Assembly: GCA_002457365.1 (NCBI GenBank) | Contig: NTKP01000009.1 | Span: 1 to 39,677, forward strand | DNA: 39,677 nucleotides | Source: Rhodothermaeota bacterium MED-G12 | GTDB taxonomy: Bacteria; Bacteroidota; Rhodothermia; Balneolales; Balneolaceae | Reading direction: 5' to 3' | Shown: positions 34,878 to 39,677 of the stretch, piece after piece | How positions within the stretch are numbered: the stretch's first letter is position 1 | Layout of the letters: each line of letters starts with the position of its first letter | Position numbers and translations under genes: made by a program | Notes under the pieces: generated by a model | What the model saw: only the letters and a program-made list of their open reading frames with translations | What the model was told of the DNA's origin: nothing | Database searches by the model: none

Positions 34878-36167
34878 ATGCAGTCATTACGGTTTCGTTT
34901 GAGTCTTATGATGTTCCTTCAATTTTTTATATGGGGCGCATTTTTTGTGACGATGGGCGCTTATCTCTTGCAGGTGTTTGAGGGAGAAGAGAGTTTAAAT
35001 AGTATAATAGGGAGTGCATATGCTACCCACAACTGGGCAGGGTTACTAGCTCCTGTATTCGTAGGCTTACTAGCTGATCGATATTTTAATGCCGAAAAGG
35101 TAAATGGAATATCCCACCTTTTAGGCGCAGTGCTTTTGTGGATTGCTGCAGGAATTACAGATCCTGGTACCTTTATTTGGGTAATGCTGGCGTATTTTAT
35201 GCTATATATGCCTTCCTTAGCGTTAGTCAACGCCATCGCTTTTGCTAATATCTCTGATCCAGATTCAGAATTTCCTAGGATTCGTGTTTGGGGTACTATT
35301 GGATGGATAATTGCTGGATTTATTGTTGCTGGAACCGTACTTGGCTTTGTTCAAATCCCCCTGCTTAGTTGGTTCACTGGGGTAGAAAGTAACATTCAAT
35401 CCACGAACATTCCTCTTAAAGTGAGCGCGGTTATTTCGGTATTATATGGATTGTATAGCTTTACCCTTCCAGCCACTCCCCCCTCGGCAAGAGGAGAAAA
35501 GTTTGATGTGAAGCAGGCATTGGGTTTAGATGCATTAAAATTACTTAGCGAAAAAAACTTTGCCATTTTTTCTTTTAGCAGTTTTGCAATTAGTATTCCA
35601 TTGGCATTTTACTATGCTCGTACCAATGATTTTATTGCAGCCGTAGCATTCGGTGAACAGTCACCTTCTTTTATGGCTATTGGACAAATGAGTGAGGTAT
35701 TATTCATGTTGGCTATCCCTCTATTTTTAGCACGCCTAGGAATAAAATGGATGCTGCTAGTGGGTATGCTAGCCTGGACAGCTAGGTATTTGTTATTTGG
35801 TCTTTTTCCTGGATCAACCGCACTTGTTATTTTGGGTATAGCACTTCACGGTATTTGTTACGACTTCTTTTTTGTTACGGGCCAACTCTATGTGGATAAA
35901 AAAGCGCCTAAACATCTGCGGGCAAGTGCCCAAGGTTTTTTTAATTTATTAACCTATGGTGCGGGTATGCTCATTGGTAATTATGTGTTGGGTTGGTGGG
36001 GTGATCGAATTTCACTCGATGGGTCCACTATGGAGGGCTGGCTAGCTGGTGCTCAAAGCTTTTGGGTTATGCCAGGCATCGTCGCCCTAATAGTAGCCGC
36101 CTTTTTCTTTGCACTATTTTGGGACAAGTCCACTGATCAAGAAAATCCTGCGGAGGCAGCAGCGTAA
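34878..36167 (+). CDS. MFS transporter, NupG nucleoside permease family
   Basis: A 429-residue inner-membrane protein with 12 helices. The ATG at 34878 gives 'MQSLRFRLSLMMFLQFFIWG', which aligns with the usual NupG beginning; a TTG 12 codons earlier is less likely. Helix motifs include 'VGLLADRYFNAEKVNGISHL' and 'RIRVWGTIGWIIAGFIV', both typical of the nucleoside:H+ symporter family. The next gene starts at the base after its stop. Together with the two downstream enzymes, a sugar or cyclitol substrate is as likely as a nucleoside. Confidence 0.87.
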   Translation: MQSLRFRLSLMMFLQFFIWGAFFVTMGAYLLQVFEGEESLNSIIGSAYATHNWAGLLAPVFVGLLADRYFNAEKVNGISHLLGAVLLWIAAGITDPGTFIWVMLAYFMLYMPSLALVNAIAFANISDPDSEFPRIRVWGTIGWIIAGFIVAGTVLGFVQIPLLSWFTGVESNIQSTNIPLKVSAVISVLYGLYSFTLPATPPSARGEKFDVKQALGLDALKLLSEKNFAIFSFSSFAISIPLAFYYARTNDFIAAVAFGEQSPSFMAIGQMSEVLFMLAIPLFLARLGIKWMLLVGMLAWTARYLLFGLFPGSTALVILGIALHGICYDFFFVTGQLYVDKKAPKHLRASAQGFFNLLTYGAGMLIGNYVLGWWGDRISLDGSTMEGWLAGAQSFWVMPGIVALIVAAFFFALFWDKSTDQENPAEAAA

Positions 36168-37331
36168 ATGCAGCATAGAAAAATACGCATGGGGATGATT
36201 GGCGGTGGCACAGGAGCGTTTATCGGATCGGTACATAGAATCGCGGCGCGCTTAGATGGCCATATCGAGTTGGTTTGCGGCGCTTTTAGTAGTTCTCATG
36301 AAAAAAGTAAGGAGACTGGGCAAGAGTTATATCTACCAGAAGAACGAGTATACACCACTTGGCAAGAAATGATTCTTCAGGAAGCCCAACGCAAAGAAGG
36401 TGATCGTATGGATATGGTCTCTATTGTTACGCCTAATCACTTGCATGCTGCTCCGGCAATTATGGCTTTAGAGCATGGTTTTGCTGTTATTTGTGATAAA
36501 CCCTTGTGCTTATCAATCAGAGAGGCATTAGAAATTAAAGAAGCGGTAAAAAAATCTGGTTTACCTTTTGCGCTAACCCACACGTATACGGGTTATCCAA
36601 TGGTTAAACAGGCACGGCATATGATTGCATCGGGCGAGTTAGGGCCGCCTCGCAAGGTGGTAGTGGAATATCCACAGGGATGGCTAACGGAGAAACTGGA
36701 GGATGAGGGGCAAAAACAAGCTGCTTGGAGATCTGATCCAGCCAAAGCGGGTAAAGCGGGTGCTTATGGTGATATTGGGACGCATGCCGCTAATATGGCT
36801 GAATATGTCTCAGGTTTACAGATAACCAAGGTGCTGTCTCAGATGTCCAAGGTGGTTGAGGGGCGTTTACTGGATGATGATACCTCGGCACTGTTAGAAT
36901 TTGAAGGAGGGGTACCTGGTGTATTGATTTGTTCACAAATTTCCGCCGGTGAAGAAAATGCGGTGAAGGTTAACGTCTATGGAACTAAGGGAGGTGTAGA
37001 ATGGTGTCAGGAAGATGAAAATACTCTATTGGTTAAGCGGCATGGGGCCCCGAACCAGGTGTATAGAACCGGAGTGGATAATGCCTACTTGGCAGAGGTA
37101 GCATTAGTACATACTCGAGTTCCTTCTGGCCATCCCGAGGGGTATCTTGAAGCTTTTGCTAATATATATAGAAATTTTGCTATGGCGGTTCGAGCTCATT
37201 TTTCCGGGTCAGTACACAACCCTGTATGTGATTTTCCGGATATAGATGACGGCGTTCATGGAATGGCGTTGGTTGATGCCATGGTAGAATCTACCACTAA
37301 AGGGAATGTATGGACCTCACCCGAACATTAA
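36168..37331 (+). CDS. Gfo/Idh/MocA family oxidoreductase
   Basis: A 387-residue NAD(P)-dependent dehydrogenase. The Rossmann motif is GMIGGGTGAFIGSVH (9-23). The conserved CDKPL (EKP-type) lysine is near residue 114. The C-terminal domain has 'GDIGTHAANMAEYVSG', which carries the substrate His. Such enzymes oxidise sugars, often to 3-keto sugars or inososes, with NAD(P)+. It is translated from an ATG directly after the MFS stop (no gap), so it belongs to that operon. The exact substrate is not known. Confidence 0.9.
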   Translation: MQHRKIRMGMIGGGTGAFIGSVHRIAARLDGHIELVCGAFSSSHEKSKETGQELYLPEERVYTTWQEMILQEAQRKEGDRMDMVSIVTPNHLHAAPAIMALEHGFAVICDKPLCLSIREALEIKEAVKKSGLPFALTHTYTGYPMVKQARHMIASGELGPPRKVVVEYPQGWLTEKLEDEGQKQAAWRSDPAKAGKAGAYGDIGTHAANMAEYVSGLQITKVLSQMSKVVEGRLLDDDTSALLEFEGGVPGVLICSQISAGEENAVKVNVYGTKGGVEWCQEDENTLLVKRHGAPNQVYRTGVDNAYLAEVALVHTRVPSGHPEGYLEAFANIYRNFAMAVRAHFSGSVHNPVCDFPDIDDGVHGMALVDAMVESTTKGNVWTSPEH

Positions 37332-37399
37332 CTATATAGAACGGCGTTAGCTACATCAACAAAAATTAATTATTACACAAACACACCGGTTTTACCTAT

Positions 37400-38461
37400 A
37401 TGAAAACGATTAAAGGACCAGCCATTTTTTTTGCCCAGTTTATTGACGCAACCGAACCATTTAACTCATTAGACGGCTTATGCCGATGGGCGGCTGATCT
37501 AGGGTACAAGGGAGTGCAAATCCCAAGCAATGTGGATTTCATGATTGATTTGGACACCGCTGCCGAAAGCCAGGATTATTGTGACGAATTAAAGGGGAAG
37601 GTGGCTTCTTATGGTCTTGAAATCACTGAATTATCAACCCACATACAAGGCCAATTGGTCGCAACCCATCCTGCTCACGACACTATGTTTGATGTATTTG
37701 CTCCCGAACCACTAAAAGGTAATGAACCCGCACGACGAGAGTGGGCTATAGACCAGGTTAAAAAGGCTGCGATAGCCAGTCGGCGCCTTGGCTTGAAGGC
37801 GCATGCCACCTTTTCTGGATCCTTACTTTGGCCAATGGTTCATCCATGGCCACAACAGCCTAAGGGATTGATTGATGAGGGTTTCGCTGAACTTGCTAAA
37901 CGTTGGATTCCCATTTTGGATGTGTTTGAAGATAATGGGGTGGCTTGTTGTTATGAGGTTCATCCAGTAGAGGATATACACGATGGGGTAACTTTCGAAC
38001 GCTTTTTAGCGGCAACAAACAATCATAAAGCGGTGAGTATATTGTATGATCCCTCGCATTTTGTATTGCAGCAACTCGATTATCTAACATACATTGATCA
38101 CTACCATGAATATATAAAAGCGTTTCATGTGAAGGATTCTGAATTCAATCCAACGGGAAAAAAGGGAACCTTTGGTGGGTATGGTGATTGGAGAGATAGA
38201 GCGGGCCGCTACCGATCACCAGGAGATGGTCAGGTGGACTTTAAGCGTATCTTTACCAAATTGACCGAGTATGGATTTGATGGTTGGGCGGTCTTAGAAT
38301 GGGAATGTTGTGTCAAATCTCCTGAACAGGGCGCTAGAGAGGGCGTATCCTTCATACAAAATCATATTATTGAAGCTACTGAAAAAGCTTTCGATGACTT
38401 TGCTGGTGGCGGTGGAGTAGATCGAACGCTTAATCGGCAGATATTAGGGCTAAAAGATTAG
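37400..38461 (+). CDS. TIM-barrel sugar isomerase/epimerase (AP endonuclease 2 fold)
   Basis: A 353-residue protein of the xylose-isomerase-like family. Likely metal ligands are Glu in 'CCYEVHPVED', Asp and His in 'LYDPSHFVLQ', His in 'AFHVKDSEF' and Glu in 'VLEWECC' near the end of the barrel. The glycine-rich 'GGYGDWRDRAGRYRSPGDG' loop is characteristic of the Gfo-linked subgroup. It probably isomerises or epimerises the product of the neighbouring dehydrogenase. It is 68 bp after that gene, same strand. I see no terminator after it; it converges with the M1 peptidase gene with only 13 bp between. Confidence 0.87.
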   Translation: MKTIKGPAIFFAQFIDATEPFNSLDGLCRWAADLGYKGVQIPSNVDFMIDLDTAAESQDYCDELKGKVASYGLEITELSTHIQGQLVATHPAHDTMFDVFAPEPLKGNEPARREWAIDQVKKAAIASRRLGLKAHATFSGSLLWPMVHPWPQQPKGLIDEGFAELAKRWIPILDVFEDNGVACCYEVHPVEDIHDGVTFERFLAATNNHKAVSILYDPSHFVLQQLDYLTYIDHYHEYIKAFHVKDSEFNPTGKKGTFGGYGDWRDRAGRYRSPGDGQVDFKRIFTKLTEYGFDGWAVLEWECCVKSPEQGAREGVSFIQNHIIEATEKAFDDFAGGGGVDRTLNRQILGLKD

Positions 38462-38474
38462 CTCTTATTAGCGT

Positions 38475-39677
38475 TTACTCCAAGATTTCTGCAGTTTCTT
38501 TGCGTAACAATACTTCTCGTCGATTGTCCATAGACTGGGTATCGATGAGTTTATTATAGGGATCTATGCCAACTTCGGATGGTTCGACATCAACAGTAAA
38601 ACGCAGCGTTGTTTCGATTTGATCAAACCGATGTTTTTGTAAATAAATCACAGAATCTTCTCCTTGAGCATTTTTGGTAAAAATACCTACATCTATGTAG
38701 TCGCGAAGAGGAAGGGATTGGATTGGCCTTCGGAGTTCTTCTTTTTCCAATAATAAACTGTCTCCAGTAGCATTTTTATAAATACGTTTACCTTTTTCGT
38801 CACTCTGATACTTAGCTGCTAGTAGTGTGAATTCGACTTCGTAGGTACTGTCCGGATTTATCCACCATTCCGCTTCATCTACTCGATTATCGTAGAGGGT
38901 AATGGTTCGGAATAAATCATCGATAAGATAATTGAGACTATCAGGAGTAGCTAGAGCAATTTCGTTGACAAATTCTTCGGCTATGGTATAGGGAGCCTCT
39001 TGGTAAGCCACTTTGTTAAGATATCGCTGTATAGCCTTATTTAATGTTTCTTCTCCTAAATAATCACTCAGCGCATAAAGTACTAGAGATCCTTTATTGT
39101 AGTGTATATACTGCTGGTTTTCATTAAACATTAAAGGTTTTTCATTTATACTTTCAAATGCTCTTCCACTTAAATAACTATCGAGGGCATTTTTTAAAAA
39201 TGTCCTCATTTTATCCTCTCCATATTCTTTTTCTAAAACTTTTAATGATACATACTCAGACATACTTTCAGACATGAGTGTAGCTCCTTTTACATTAGCT
39301 CCAATAACCTGGTGTGCCCACCATTGATGAGCAACTTCATGAGCACTTATACTAAATGGATAATCTACCCCGTATTGATCTTCATCATCTACAGCTGCTA
39401 TAAAACCGACAGATTCTGAGTAAGGGATGGTATTTGCAAAAGATTGTGCAAAACCTCCACTAGTTCGTGGAAATTCAATGATTCGTACTTGTCGGTGTTG
39501 ATATGGGCTAAATGCCTGACTACCATAATCGAGTGCTTTTTTAATACCTTGAATCATACGATTGATATTAAAATCATGTCCAGGATGGTGATAAACCTCG
39601 ATTGCAACCGTATCCCCATTTTCTCGAATCCAATAGTCTTCTTGTACGGCAAATTCGGCAGAAATAAAGGAATAGAA
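38475..39677 (-). CDS. M1-family metallopeptidase, C-terminal part (truncated by window edge)
   Basis: The frame is open to the window edge (400 residues seen). An internal ATG at 39557 is not the true start, since family-like sequence continues upstream ('DYWIRENGDTVAIEVYHHPG'). The zinc site HEVAHQWWAHQ (HExxH) and the downstream Glu in 'LMSESMSEYVS' are complete. The usual GAMEN exopeptidase motif is absent, replaced by 'FAQSFANTIPYSES'. This layout fits the Bacteroidota proteins in which an ABC-2-type permease is fused to an M1 domain, but the N-terminal part lies outside the window, so the fusion is inferred. Confidence 0.82.
   Translation of the reverse strand, partial: FYSFISAEFAVQEDYWIRENGDTVAIEVYHHPGHDFNINRMIQGIKKALDYGSQAFSPYQHRQVRIIEFPRTSGGFAQSFANTIPYSESVGFIAAVDDEDQYGVDYPFSISAHEVAHQWWAHQVIGANVKGATLMSESMSEYVSLKVLEKEYGEDKMRTFLKNALDSYLSGRAFESINEKPLMFNENQQYIHYNKGSLVLYALSDYLGEETLNKAIQRYLNKVAYQEAPYTIAEEFVNEIALATPDSLNYLIDDLFRTITLYDNRVDEAEWWINPDSTYEVEFTLLAAKYQSDEKGKRIYKNATGDSLLLEKEELRRPIQSLPLRDYIDVGIFTKNAQGEDSVIYLQKHRFDQIETTLRFTVDVEPSEVGIDPYNKLIDTQSMDNRREVLLRKETAEILE

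Overview
The window reads as a chromosomal segment of a Gram-negative bacterium of the Bacteroidota/Balneolota (FCB) branch. It carries an LptD outer-membrane assembly protein, a TonB-dependent receptor with a carboxypeptidase-like N-terminal extension, an HmuY-like lipoprotein, and a large subunit of carbamoyl-phosphate synthase without the C-terminal MGS-like domain. The tRNA-Lys gene is preceded by an exact copy of the Bacteroidota promoter pattern (TTTG / TAnnTTTG). Base composition is moderate. I see no insertion sequence, integrase, phage gene or CRISPR array, so this is mainly ordinary genome with a few accessory islands. The placement comes from gene content and motifs, not from a database comparison.

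Layout. Bases 1-2420: a minus-strand FtsB/DivIC -> ROK sugar kinase -> LptD (cut by the window edge) group, then tRNA-Lys with its own promoter and terminator. Bases 2817-5132: a plus-strand HIT protein -> AroQ -> polysaccharide flippase operon. Bases 5175-8416: minus-strand malate dehydrogenase and a tight ddl-nadK pair. Bases 8565-12441: an amidinotransferase-fold hydrolase, then a penicillin-acylase-type Ntn hydrolase that overlaps a small membrane protein gene by 4 bp. Bases 12442-16823: carA and carB behind a 366-bp structured leader. Bases 16868-18646: a DUF58 protein and a short-chain dehydrogenase. Bases 18779-20886: an OmpR-type response regulator and sensor kinase pair.

Bases 21066-24600 hold a TonB-dependent receptor and a lipoprotein made of two HmuY-like domains, which looks like a heme (or related) uptake pair. 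Bases 24701-28145 hold a DUF423 membrane protein, a DUF411 protein and a CDF cation exporter-Sco1-PCu(A)C group. Three of these four metal-related proteins have recognisable copper-family motifs, so the stretch looks like a copper handling and oxidase assembly island. A 26-bp direct repeat lies between the divergent DUF423 and DUF411 genes.

Bases 28213-34580 are a mixture: an M14 carboxypeptidase lipoprotein, an Omp85-type outer-membrane protein followed by a lipoprotein, a secreted metallo-beta-lactamase-fold enzyme, a YitT protein and an enlarged GroES-like protein. Bases 34878-38461 are a sugar or nucleoside uptake and oxidation operon (NupG-type MFS, Gfo/Idh/MocA oxidoreductase, TIM-barrel isomerase). 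The window ends inside an M1-type metallopeptidase on the minus strand, probably the C-terminal half of a membrane fusion protein.

Most of the window is conventional. The points I would examine first are the tandem HmuY lipoprotein, the 26-bp repeat pair in the metal island, the carAB leader combined with loss of the CarB allosteric domain, and the enlarged GroES-like protein.
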